Part shown: positions 42,657 to 51,999 of the stretch, one piece after another | How the letters are laid out: each line of letters starts with the position of its first letter | Position numbering within the stretch: the first letter of the stretch is position 1 | NCBI GenBank assembly: GCA_965220285.1 | Contig: OZ244818.1 | Span: 2,852,001 to 2,916,000, forward strand | Direction: 5' to 3' | DNA: 64,000 nucleotides | From: Bin5 sp009843665 | GTDB taxonomy: Bacteria; Chloroflexota; Anaerolineae; Caldilineales; Caldilineaceae | The notes under the pieces: model-generated | What the model was told of the DNA's origin: nothing | The model's input: only the letters and a program-made list of their open reading frames with translations | Databases searched by the model: none | Made by a program: the position numbers and the translations under genes

Positions 42657-44432
42657 TCTGTCCACTTCGCCCAGCACGATGTCTATCGCGCCCAGGATTA
42701 CGATCGCGTCCGCCACTTTGTAGCCGACGCTCATCGGGCCGAGGGCGTTCAGGTTGATGTAGCTGGGCGAACGGATGTGATAGCGCCACGGCTGCGTCTT
42801 GCCGTCGCTGGCGAGGTAGAATCCGAGCTCGCCCTTGGGCGCCTCCAGGCGGCCGTAGACCTCGCCTTCCGGCGCGCGCAGCGTGTAGCCGCCGCGGCCG
42901 CCGAGAATCTCGCCCTCGGGCATGTCGCGCAGCGCCTGCTGCAGGATGCGCACACTCTCCATCGCCTCCAGCAGCCGGATGTAGTAGCGGTCGTAGATGT
43001 CGCTGTTGGGCAGCGTCGGGATGTCGAAATCGAAGCGGTCGTAGATGCCGTAGGGCTCGGCCTTGCGGATGTCGTACGCCAGCCCGCCGGCCCGGATCAT
43101 CGGCCCGCTCACGCTGAGCGCGATCAGGTCCTCGACCGCCAGGTAGCCGACGCCGCGGCCGCGCGCCCTCAGAATTTCATTCTCGGTCAGGAGGCGGTCC
43201 AGCTCGTCCAGCGCGCGCGGCAGCCGTTCGTTGGCCAGGTAGGCGGCCTGCTCGTGCCAGCCCTCCGGCAGATCGCGCACCACGCCGCCGAAGCGCATGT
43301 AGTTGCACATCATGCGCGCGCCCGACACCGCCTCGAACAGGTCCAGGATCATCTCCCGCTCTTCGATGGCGTAGAGCGCCGGCGTCTGCAGGGCGCCCAG
43401 GTCGTTGAGGATGAAGCCGATCGACCAGGCGTGGTTGACGATGCGGGTGAACTCGGCCATGATCACGCGCAGATATTCGGCCCGTTCCGGCACCTCGATG
43501 CCGGCCAGCTTCTCCACCGCCAGCGCGTAGGCCCAGTTGTTGCTCATCGAGTTCAGATAGTCGAGGCGGTCGGTGAACGGCATGTTCATCAGCCACGTAT
43601 TGCGTTCGCCGATCTTCTCGTGATTGCGGTGCAGGTAGCCCATCTCCGGCTCGAGCGCCAGGATCGTCTCGCCCTCCACCCGCGTCAGCATGCGGAACAC
43701 GCCGTGCGTGCTCGGGTGATGCGGCCCCAGGTTGACGACGATGCTCTCGGTGTCCAGGTGCGGCTTGTTCTCGTGCTGGGGCGCCTGGCTCACCGGCACA
43801 TAGGCGACAGCCTCCTGCCACGAGTCCGGGTCCCATCCGGCCGGATAGGTCGTGTTCTTGGCCCACGGCAGCTTGTCTTCGTGGAACTCGTAGTCGCCCT
43901 TGGGATGGCGGCTGCGGAACGGCTTGGCGTCCTCCTCGTAGTAGGCCTCATGCCAGTCCTTGCGCATGGGGTGCCCGTTGAAGCCGTCCCAGAGCAGGAT
44001 GCGCCGCAGATTCGGGTGCCCTTCAAACTTCACGCCGAACAGGTCGTAGACCTCGCGTTCCTGCAGGTTCGCGCCGGGGTAGACCGACGTGGCGCTGGGT
44101 ATCGTATCGTTCTCCGGCACGCGCACGTGCAGCGCGACCGAACCGCCGCCGCGCCGTGTGCTGTACAGGTTGTAGACGATCTCAAGCCGCTCGCTCACGT
44201 CGCCGCGCAGCTTGCCGCCGTAGCCCTGGTAGTCGACGCAGGTCAGATTGGAGAGAAAGTCATAGCCCTGCGCATCGCGCAGATGGGTCAGCACGTCCAG
44301 GATCCTGTCCGGCGCGATCACATAGGCCGTCTCCGTATCCTCGGCCCATGTGCCCACGACCGCGTCCGCAAGTTCCGGTGTAAGCCCCAAATCGCTAACG
44401 GGCGCCTCTGCCACAGCAGTTCCTTCAGTCAT
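42654..44432 (-). CDS. nuoCD: NADH-quinone oxidoreductase subunit C/D fusion
   Basis: A 592-residue fusion. Residues ~20-180 are NuoC (FLSNLTCVDYQGYGG, SVYPGANLQEREVYDLFGVK, EGHPNLRRILLWDGFNGHPM). From ~225 follows NuoD (VVNLGPHHPSTHGVFRML, EPEMGYLHRNHEKIGERNTW, then RVIMAEFTRIVNHAWSIGF). The C-terminus is complete (GYKVADAIVILGAIDIVLGE). NuoD and NuoB hold the quinone-binding cavity of complex I; NuoC contacts the arm. The fusion occurs in enterobacteria and some other groups. It is followed by nuoI; nuoA and the membrane subunits (H, J-N) are not in the window. Confidence 0.95.
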   Translation of the reverse strand: MTEGTAVAEAPVSDLGLTPELADAVVGTWAEDTETAYVIAPDRILDVLTHLRDAQGYDFLSNLTCVDYQGYGGKLRGDVSERLEIVYNLYSTRRGGGSVALHVRVPENDTIPSATSVYPGANLQEREVYDLFGVKFEGHPNLRRILLWDGFNGHPMRKDWHEAYYEEDAKPFRSRHPKGDYEFHEDKLPWAKNTTYPAGWDPDSWQEAVAYVPVSQAPQHENKPHLDTESIVVNLGPHHPSTHGVFRMLTRVEGETILALEPEMGYLHRNHEKIGERNTWLMNMPFTDRLDYLNSMSNNWAYALAVEKLAGIEVPERAEYLRVIMAEFTRIVNHAWSIGFILNDLGALQTPALYAIEEREMILDLFEAVSGARMMCNYMRFGGVVRDLPEGWHEQAAYLANERLPRALDELDRLLTENEILRARGRGVGYLAVEDLIALSVSGPMIRAGGLAYDIRKAEPYGIYDRFDFDIPTLPNSDIYDRYYIRLLEAMESVRILQQALRDMPEGEILGGRGGYTLRAPEGEVYGRLEAPKGELGFYLASDGKTQPWRYHIRSPSYINLNALGPMSVGYKVADAIVILGAIDIVLGEVDR

Positions 44433-44493
44433 CCCAAGCTCTCAATATATCTGAATTCCATCTCTTACATCCCAACCGGTCCGGCACAGCAGT

Positions 44494-44528
44494 TCACTAA
44501 GAACCAGAAACTGACTACTAAAAACTGC
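44494..44528. repeat. Heptamer array (ACTAAAA type) at the nuoB stop
   Basis: ACTAAGA, ACCAGAA, ACTGACT, ACTAAAA and ACTGCCC lie between nuoB and nuoCD and abut the nuoB stop. Confidence 0.85.
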
Positions 44529-44529
44529 C

Positions 44530-45324
<795 letters not shown>

Positions 45325-45649
45325 GCCGGGATCCCTGTCTAAAGCTTCCGCGACTCCTGTCCATCCACGCCCCGCAGGGCCGGCGCCGCGTACAGATTAA
45401 AAACGGAACGCCCCATGCGTCCATTTGCCCACCATAGTCCAAATATACCTTATCGCGGGGGGAAAAGCAAGTGAATTTCGTTACAAGTGGATTATAAGGC
45501 CGATGCATACACCGGTCAAGACACACCGGCCAGGGCAATTGCATTCTGATTTTGAAGCACCTTGAGACGATATTTCCGATTGCAGCCGGCCCGTTTGTGT
45601 TTGGCAACAATGCCGACCCTGGCGGATATCTCATCTGTGTGGTGGACGA
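45325..45649. other. Upstream region of the nuo genes, no gene
   Basis: About 325 bp between nuoB and the first tandem repeat. It should hold the nuo promoter, but no clear -35/-10 pair was found. Confidence 0.4.
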
Positions 45650-45945
45650 GAGTTCATGAGCGTTTGCGTGTTGTCTGAACTGTGATTTTATGGGATTTAA
45701 AGGATTAACTGCAGTTAGGGGCTGGCTGGCGCTGGGTGTCTCGTACGGGAGTTGACGAGAGATTGCGTGTTGTCTGAACTGTGATTTTATGGGATTTAGG
45801 GGATTAACTGTGATTAAGGGCTGGCTGGTGCTGGGTGTCTCGTACGAGAGTTGACGAGAGGTTGCGGGTTGTCTGAACTGTGATTTTATGGGATTTAGGG
45901 GATTAACTGTGATTAAGGGCTGGCTGGCGCAGGGGATCTTCGTAC
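45650..45945 (-). repeat. Tandem repeat, 99 bp x 3, R1 family
   Basis: GTTGTCTGAACTGTGATTTT starts at 45670, 45769 and 45868, exactly 99 bp apart. Each unit continues with GGGATTTAGGGGATTAACTG and a GGCTGGCTGGCG / TACGAGAGTTGACGAGAG segment. It is the R1 repeat in reverse orientation. A single diverged copy lies at about 48090-48160. Confidence 0.9.
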
Positions 45946-46018
45946 CAGTGTCTGAGCAGGGTGTACGAGAGTTGTACGAGAGTTGACATGGCGGGACGGG
46001 TTTGGCGTTTCAGCGCGT

Positions 46019-46048
46019 GTTAAGTCGGTTTAAGTCGGATTAAGTCGG
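46019..46048. repeat. Decamer array, 3 units
   Basis: GTTAAGTCGG, TTTAAGTCGG and ATTAAGTCGG in strict 10-bp steps, followed by a T-rich stretch (TTCCTTTTTCCGGCTCTTTT). Confidence 0.9.
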
Positions 46049-46470
46049 GCCAATTCCTTTTTCCGGCTCTTTTTGTCGTTACACTTTTGCATCAGTTTTC
46101 CCTTATGTGGCGTCATTTCCCGATTCTGACGGGCACTCTATGACCCTCAACTGCGCCAGACTCACGGCGGTCAGCTAGCGGTTGTGGGCAGGGTGTCATG
46201 TCAGGACGCTCAGGGTCGGGATAAGTCGAGGCAGAGCGGGCAGTTTCCCCTCTTTTGGACCTTTGTGCCTGGCTTCGCGCACGTTTCCTCGCCGTCTTTG
46301 TTGGGTACCGGGCAGCCTACAGTCATCTGAAGGCCCTCCTTCGCCGTCAGATTCTCTGCCAGCGGGAGTCATGGCTTGACGACAGTACGCTCTCAGTTAT
46401 GACAATTGAGTTTTCGGCATCAGGCTATTATATCACTGCTTTTGATGTAATTGCCCTGGTTTCGGGCGGT

Positions 46471-46520
46471 TCAAGTCGAGTCAAGTAGTGGTAGGTAGTG
46501 GTAGGTAGTGGTAAGTCGTG
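46471..46520. repeat. Decamer array, 5 units
   Basis: TCAAGTCGAG, TCAAGTAGTG, GTAGGTAGTG, GTAGGTAGTG and GTAAGTCGTG in strict register. TTTCTCTTTTTCTTGAC and the scaffold CGTTTCCTCGTCGCC follow. Confidence 0.92.
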
Positions 46521-46810
46521 GGAATTTCTCTTTTTCTTGACTTTTATGCTTGAGATCGCCGTCGTTTCCTCGTCGCCTCTGATGGCATATAGGCAAACAG
46601 TTCATAGGCGGTTCATCGACTTGCAGCGCCCCTCCTTCGGTTTCAGATTTTCTTTTGGCGAGAGTCATAGCTTCTCAAAGCCAGAGCGAACGCATCCAAA
46701 TTCGGACGCAATTATAGCACATGAATGGCACCCACAAGGGGAGCTCCTGCCCGAATATGGGAACCTCAAGAGGCCTTACCCCAAATCGATGCAATTGTCC
46801 TGGGTCAGGG

Positions 46811-46860
46811 CGGGTTTGAACGTATTTCGACGTATTTCGACGGATTATGACGTACTTTGA
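46811..46860. repeat. Decamer array, 5 units
   Basis: CGGGTTTGAA, CGTATTTCGA, CGTATTTCGA, CGGATTATGA and CGTACTTTGA. GGGTTTCCTCTTTTTTCAG and the conserved scaffold follow. Confidence 0.92.
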
Positions 46861-47154
46861 CGGAGGGTTTCCTCTTTTTTCAGCCTGTACATTCTTGAGT
46901 TGGCAGACGTTTCCTCGCCGTCTCTGAAGGGTATCGGCAGATGAAGGATGGACAATGCACAGACCTACAGCGGCCCTCTTTCGGCTTCAGATTTTCTTTT
47001 GGTGAGAGTCATGGCTTCTCAAAGCCAGAGCGAACGCATCCAAATTCGGACGCAATTATAGCACATGAATGGCACCCACAATGGGCGCTCCTGCCCGAAT
47101 ATGGGAACCTCACGAGGCCTTACCCCAAATCGATGCAATTGTCCTGGGTCAGGG

Positions 47155-47204
47155 CGGGTTTGAACGTATTTCGACGGATTATGACGTACTTTGACGTACT
47201 TTGA
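47155..47204. repeat. Decamer array, 5 units, reshuffled relative to the previous one
   Basis: CGGGTTTGAA, CGTATTTCGA, CGGATTATGA, CGTACTTTGA and CGTACTTTGA. Compared with 46811-46860, one CGTATTTCGA unit was lost and one CGTACTTTGA gained, while the flanks are nearly identical. Confidence 0.92.
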
Positions 47205-47499
47205 CGGAGGGTTTCCTCTTTTTTCAGCCCGTACATTCTTGAGTTCGCAGACGTTTCCTCGCCGTCTCTGAAGGGTATCGGCCGATGAAGGATGGACAAT
47301 TCACAGACCTAAAGCGGTCCTCCTTCGGCTTCAGATTTTCTTTTGGTGAGAGTCATGGCTTCATGATGATGATGCGCTCTCAGTAACGCCTAGTCACATT
47401 TTGGCACCAGGCTATTATATCACTGTTTTGGATGCAATTGCCCTGCTTCGCAACTCAATTCAGGTGCAATTGGCCTGGCGGCGGGGATGCTGCCTTGCC

Positions 47500-47850
47500 G
47501 CGCCTCGGGAACGTCGGATGGCGAAGCTGTCGAACCGACCATCCTGCTCGCAATGCCTCTGTCTCATAAGATTCACGTGCTTGTACGCTTTTGACAGATT
47601 GCAACCGCACGCAGGCAGACCGAGGCAGAGGGAAAGCATTGAAGAGTTCACCCAGTTGCGCTTTGATGGAATTGTCATCAGATTTGCCAGACACCGTCTG
47701 GCGAATCTTGTCCAACGGGCAGTTTAAGTGGAAGAGACGCATGTTCTGAAGGTTCTGACGGGAAAACCCCCGTCCAAACAGCGGCGTCAAGTCGTTGGCC
47801 AGTCTTGCAATCAGCCCACTCCCGTACTCACCCCATACTCTGGCACCAGC
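47500..47850 (-). pseudogene. Fragment of a YhcG/DUF1016 PD-(D/E)XK nuclease gene
   Basis: On the minus strand EYGSGLIARLANDLTPLFGR, then GFSRQNLQNMRLF, then IRQTVSGKS, PLPRSACVRLQSVKS, and YETEALRAGWSVRQL match the N-terminal domain of the DUF1016/YhcG nucleases in order. There is no nuclease domain and no proper start; the segment runs out into repeat DNA after RQLRHPTFPRRG. It is a relic of a defence-type nuclease gene. Confidence 0.75.
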
Positions 47851-48057
47851 GTCCATTTGCACTGCCGCGCGCGGTGGTCCATCTTTTGGGGCCCACTTCA
47901 GGGCGCTTTTCTGTCTGCGTAAGAGGTTGAGAGTTGTTCGGCGCAAAATGGTCAAGTTGTGTTGCGCATGAAAGCCTTGGGTGCTGATGCGCGCATTTCA
48001 TTCATCGTGGACCGTTTGTCTTGATGGTGGGTCACTGGCTTTCTCGTCTGTGTGTTG

Positions 48058-48097
48058 GACGAGAGTTTATGAGCGTTTACGAGTGTTTGGGTGATGT
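48058..48097. repeat. Decamer array, 4 units, next to an R1 repeat
   Basis: GACGAGAGTT, TATGAGCGTT, TACGAGTGTT and TGGGTGATGT, then CTGAACTGTGA of an R1 repeat. The same pairing of parts occurs at 22801-22915 in the other orientation. Confidence 0.85.
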
Positions 48098-48216
48098 CTG
48101 AACTGTGACTTGCGTGATTCAGGTGATGGGCCGCAGTCAGGGCTTGGCTGGCGCCGGGGGTCTCATTTCAGTGTCGGCGAGAGTTGTACGAACCTCTACA
48201 TGGCGGGTCGTGTTTT

Positions 48217-48275
48217 GGCGGGAATATGGCGGGAATATGGCGGGAATAGCGGTAAAGTCGGGTAAAAGCGGGTGA
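48217..48275. repeat. 10-11-bp unit array
   Basis: GGCGGGAATAT three times at 11-bp steps (48217, 48228, 48239), then AGCGGTAA, GTCGGGTAA and GCGGGTGA at about 10-bp steps, followed by TCTTTTTTCGCGGTTCTTG. Confidence 0.85.
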
Positions 48276-48428
48276 ATCTTTTTTCGCGGTTCTTGTTGTG
48301 GTTACACTTTTGCATCAGTTCTTGCGTGTCTGGAGCCTGTTCCCGGTTCTGGAAAGTTCTCTACGATGCTCATCCACTGCTCTAACGGACGACAGACTCA
48401 TGCCGGTTAGCTGGCGGTGGGGGCAGGG

Positions 48429-48478
48429 GGTCGGGTCCGGACGGTTAGGGTCGGGTTAAGTCGGGTCAGAGCGGGCAG
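48429..48478. repeat. Decamer array, 5 units
   Basis: GGTCGGGTCC, GGACGGTTAG, GGTCGGGTTA, AGTCGGGTCA and GAGCGGGCAG, followed by TTTCCCTTTTTTTGG. Confidence 0.88.
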
Positions 48479-48710
48479 TTTCCCTTTTTTTGGTCTTTGC
48501 GATTGACTTCGAGCACGATTCCTCGCTGTCTTTGTTGGGTACTGGGCAGTTACCAGTCTTGGAAGGGGCTCCCTCGCCTTCAGATTCCCTGTGCCAGCGG
48601 GAGTCATGGCTTGGTGATGACAGTACACTCTCCGTTATGCCAATTGAGATTCCGGCGCCAAGCTATTATGTCACTGCTCTTGATGCAATTGCCATGGTTT
48701 CGGGCGGTTC

Positions 48711-48760
48711 AAGTCGAGTCAAGTAGTGGTAAGTAGTGATAGGTCGTGGTAAGTCGTGGG
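48711..48760. repeat. Decamer array, 5 units
   Basis: AAGTCGAGTC, AAGTAGTGGT, AAGTAGTGAT, AGGTCGTGGT and AAGTCGTGGG, followed by CTCTTTTTTTCTTGAC and the conserved scaffold. Confidence 0.92.
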
Positions 48761-48961
48761 AAACTCTTTTTTTCTTGACTTTTATGCTTGACTTCGCAGT
48801 CGTTTCCTCGTCGCCTTTGATGGCATATGGGCGGACAGTTCATGGGCAATTCATCGACTTGCAGCGGCCCTCCTTCGGCTTCAGATTTTTTTTGGTGAGA
48901 ATCGCGGCTTCTCAAAGCCAGAGCGAACGCATCTAAATTCGGGAGCCATTATAGCACATGA

Positions 48962-48984
48962 AGGGCGCCCACAAGGGGCGCCCT
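48962..48984. repeat. CACAAG-loop hairpin
   Basis: GGGCGCC-CACAAG-GGGCGCCC: a single member of the hairpin family found as an array at the right end of the window. Confidence 0.75.
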
Positions 48985-49326
48985 TACCTGAATCTGGAAG
49001 CTTCACGAGACTCTTACCCGATTCCGTTCAATTGTCCTGGCGGCGACGGGCGGGACGACTGTATCCCAATAGGGCAAAGCCGAGAAGGACTGGACTTTTG
49101 GGGTAAGGTTGGAAGGAAGACGCCAAGATACCGTACGAAAGATGGTATGCGGTCGGAAAATATATGGGGGATTCCTCAAGCGAAGGGCAGTGTAATGGCC
49201 GAGTGCAATCTGCCATCAGGCGTAGGGTAGAGATTTCTACATGATATTCCTTTCCTTCTCGCGAACTTCCGGCTGATATGGCGACCATATTCCAATGCGA
49301 CTGCTCTGCTAGCGAGGCAAGTGTCA

Positions 49327-50267
49327 CTACCAATAGATAGCGATAATTTCTGTATCTAAGAACTTTTCGTATTGGAACTCAGTGGGATTGGCACTTGCCG
49401 CTAAACTAACAGGCTGGAGAGTTTTCTCCTGAAAAGGTCGTCCTAGAGTCTCAATCCGCAATTTGTGAGCTACTTTTGGGGGCGTCTTGACACCAAGAGA
49501 ATCATCCATCCTCTTTGTCACATTGGCAAAAACAGGCCTGTAGTCGTCGACGCTATCCAGCCAATTCCTCGGGCGCTCGCTCCCGCGAGTCAGAGCCTCC
49601 AAATCTGCAGGTTCGATGACACGATTGTGGTAAGCGGCGAGGGACTCCATATATTTTCTGAGCAAAGCTAGTTGGCGTTGAGCGTCTTGGTTGAGCATTG
49701 GGGCCGGGGAGGCAGTCGCCGTCCCGACGGTAGCTGAGCGAACTCTTCTATCGAGTGCCGACTTCAGTTCACCGCCTAGATTCTGGAGTATTTCATCAAA
49801 GTCAGAGGCGATGCCCGAGAAGATCTCAGCCATCTTTATCGGATTCCACCTATCTTTTAGACCGCTGGTTGCAATACGGCAAAAAATCGTGTACTTAGCC
49901 TGGGAGAAGAGTACACGCCTTATGTCCTTCCAGAATAGGTCTCTCTGAGCAACACCAACCAGAATTGCAGGATGGACTTTGGGCCTTTCTTCCTTGGGAA
50001 TACGACAGAGAATTGACTGATGCACCAATACATCACGACTGCATATTTCTATCCAACCATAGTCCACTAGACGACCTCGGATTGGGACAAGATCGGCGAG
50101 TAGGCTTTCGATTAGGCGTACGATTGATTGTATATCGCGAATCTGGGCGGGGGCGTCGTCCTCGAATAACTCCCTATTTTCCTCCATTAATTCTGAAACA
50201 GTTTTTATGATGGTAGCCATTTGGAATATCGGATCGGCCTCCAACTCTACCTCAACTTCTACGAGGT
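49327..50267 (-). pseudogene. 3' part of the IS-split DUF6414 gene
   Basis: About 313 codons. Read on from the IS edge the frame is GDLVEVEVELEADPIFQMA, then IIKTVSELMEENRELFEDD, which in the intact gene follows HTLHR directly. Later parts (YGWIEICSRDVLVHQSILCR, then FCRIATSGLKDRWNPIKMAE) are helical/beta-mixed. The ATG at 50244 could restart translation, but no ribosome-binding site is seen. Together with 51538-51943 it makes a 449-residue DUF6414 protein. The family's function is unknown; members are often found next to ATPase genes in variable regions. Confidence 0.8.
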
Positions 50268-50349
50268 CACTGAGCTTGGCCCCAAAAACTGGACCACAAG
50301 CTAAGGTGTATAATGGAGCAATTCACCAAGCCTGTGGAGGGGCAGAACG

Positions 50350-50643
50350 ATGGTCAAGAAACGGCGGCGGCACTCGGCGGCCTACAAGTTTCGGATTGCG
50401 CTGGAAGCGCTCGAAGGCAGCAAGACGATTAGCCAGTTGTCCAGTGAACACGAGATCCATCCCAACATGATACGGGCCTGGAAACGGCAACTTCTGGAAG
50501 ACGGGCCCAGCGTCTTCGCCAGCAATGGTGAGCGCAGGCAACGGGAGCAGGAGTCCCAGGAAGCAGAACTTTATGAACAGATCGGGCGGCTCAAGATGGA
50601 ACTTGAGTGGTTGAAAAAAAAAGTTGCCCGCTTCGGTCCGTGA
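50350..50643 (+). CDS. IS3-family transposase OrfA (copy B)
   Basis: A 97-residue helix-turn-helix subunit, identical to that of copy A. A TATAAT sits ~40 bp before the start and is the likely -10 box of the element. The gene ends over nine A followed by GTTGCC; orfB opens in the overlapping +1 frame. Confidence 0.92.
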   Translation: MVKKRRRHSAAYKFRIALEALEGSKTISQLSSEHEIHPNMIRAWKRQLLEDGPSVFASNGERRQREQESQEAELYEQIGRLKMELEWLKKKVARFGP

Positions 50644-51484
50644 GAGACGGCGCATGGTTGAGAACCAACATGCGACTCTGAGTGTACGCAGGCAGTGCGA
50701 CCTGCTGGGGCTTAATCGGGCCTCCTTCTACTATCAAGCGGCTTCCGAGTCGACGCTGAACCTGCATCTAATGCGCCTGATTGACGAGCAGTTCCTGCGT
50801 ACGCCCTTCTATGGCTGGCCCAAGATGACCGCGCATCTGCGTCGACTTGGCTACGTCGTCAATGGCAAACGAGTCAGACGGCTGATGCGTCTGATGGGCA
50901 TTCAAGCTATCTACCCCAGGAGAAGCAGCAGTTCGCCTGGCAAAGGGCACAAGCGCTATCCCTATCTTCTGCGCAACCTGCCGATTACGCATGTCAACCA
51001 GGTCTGGAGCGCTGACATCACCTATGTGCCGCTGCTGCGTGGCTTCATGTACCTGGTCGCTGTCATCGACTGGTACAGCCGTTATGTGCTCGCTTGGCAG
51101 CTTTCCAACACCCTGGACGGTAGCTTCTGTCTCGATGCCCTGGGTCAGGCGCTCAGCACCGGTCGGCCCCAGATCTTCAACACCGACCAGGGCGCACAGT
51201 TCACGGCCGATGCTTTCACCGCCTGCCTGCTCGCTGCCAACATTCAAGTCAGCATGGACGGGCGAGGCCGCGCCCTCGACAACGTCTTCTGCGAACGCCT
51301 TTGGCGCAGCGTCAAGTATGAAAACATCTATCTCAACCAGTATGACACAGTACGTCAGCTGCACGCTGGGCTGACCGCCTATTTCGACTTCTACAACCAT
51401 GAGCGACCACACCAGAGTCTCAACTACCGCACGCCGGCGGAAGAGCACTTCGTGCTCTGTTCAGAGCCGGCCCTACTTGCCTAG
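50624..51484 (+). CDS. IS3-family transposase OrfB (copy B)
   Basis: A 286-residue DDE transposase identical to OrfB of copy A, with the same catalytic motifs (WSADITY, TDQGAQF, CERLWRSVKYE). It begins at TTG 50624 or ATG 50654, or is fused to OrfA. In the orfB frame a TGA at 50612 precedes the A-run, so a frame change must happen within 50615-50643. Confidence 0.93.
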   Translation: MPASVRERRRMVENQHATLSVRRQCDLLGLNRASFYYQAASESTLNLHLMRLIDEQFLRTPFYGWPKMTAHLRRLGYVVNGKRVRRLMRLMGIQAIYPRRSSSSPGKGHKRYPYLLRNLPITHVNQVWSADITYVPLLRGFMYLVAVIDWYSRYVLAWQLSNTLDGSFCLDALGQALSTGRPQIFNTDQGAQFTADAFTACLLAANIQVSMDGRGRALDNVFCERLWRSVKYENIYLNQYDTVRQLHAGLTAYFDFYNHERPHQSLNYRTPAEEHFVLCSEPALLA

Positions 51485-51537
51485 ATGCACCTTATTTTTC
51501 CCATTTCGTGGTCTAACGATTGGGGCCAACCATACAC

Positions 51538-51943
51538 CTCGATGGAGCGTATGTTGGTCGATCAGGCAGTCACTCTTTTCGGATGATTCGAGCAGTCCTT
51601 TGAGGTCACTGAATGAATTGACTGTAGGCAGTTGGTCTGGAAGAGGTGGACGCAGCGCGAGCTCCGAACGCTCTATGTCGTAGAGGTCTTTAAAGCTAGA
51701 CTGAATGATGGTCTTCCGCAGCACTTGAGATGCCTCAACTTGGCCAGCGTCAATCATAGAACCTATGTTGGCTTTGGCCACTCCAATACCGACACCTAAC
51801 GAACTATTGATTTCACTACTTTGAGTTGAGGTATGGGATTCTGTAAATTCGGTGGCAATACTTCCCGTCCGCGATGCCAGGATACTGAGGACCGAAATAT
51901 CATCGAGGTATACGAACTCCCTCCGATCGGGGAGGTTGCTCAT
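51538..51943 (-). pseudogene. 5' part of the IS-split DUF6414 gene
   Basis: MSNLPDRREFVYLDDISVLS, then LASRTGSIATEFTES, SLGVGIGVAKANIGS and SQVLRKTIIQSSFKDLYDIE are characteristic of DUF6414. An alternative start is the in-frame ATG at 51976 (MLRLRRDKVPD). The last codons before the IS read DQHTLHR. It lies 24-57 bp after the stop of the AAA+ gene on the same strand, so the two genes form an operon whose second gene is now broken. Confidence 0.82.
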
Positions 51944-51999
51944 GTCTGGCACTTTGTCCCGTCGGAGTCTTAACATTTTTGACAGTCGCGATTTAATAT

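Larger units (their letters stand above)
46000..46830. repeat. Long repeat module, left copy
   Basis: This block and 48200-49040 are diverged direct repeats of ~0.83 kb with the same order of parts. Shared landmarks include TTACACTTTTGCATCAGTT, GAGCGGGCAGTTTCCC, GCCAGCGGGAGTCATGGCTT, TTTCGGGCGGTTCAAGTCGA and AAAGCCAGAGCGAACGCATC. Parts of it recur again at 46870-47360. Open frames inside (46498-46860, 46941-47204) are repeat-derived and not real genes. Confidence 0.85.
48200..49040. repeat. Long repeat module, right copy
   Basis: The diverged direct repeat of 46000-46830. It carries its own decamer arrays (48217-48275, 48429-48478, 48711-48760), the same T-rich stretches and the same CCCTCCTTCGGCTTCAGATT scaffold. 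It ends in a CACAAG hairpin at 48962-48984. Confidence 0.85.
50271..51534 (+). mobile_element. IS3-family insertion sequence, copy B (1264 bp)
   Basis: It encodes OrfA and OrfB identical to those of copy A at 6768-8031, in the opposite orientation. Ends TGAGC...CCATA and terminal inverted repeats are as in copy A. A 3-bp target duplication, CAC, flanks it (50268-50270 and 51535-51537). It interrupts the DUF6414 gene. Confidence 0.94.

Noticed and set aside
46498..47204. Two similar open frames (120 and 87 codons) that look like a small paralogous family
   Set aside because: Their similarity comes from the non-coding repeat modules they overlap; the frame is not kept in the third copy near 48.9 kb, and there is no ribosome-binding site.
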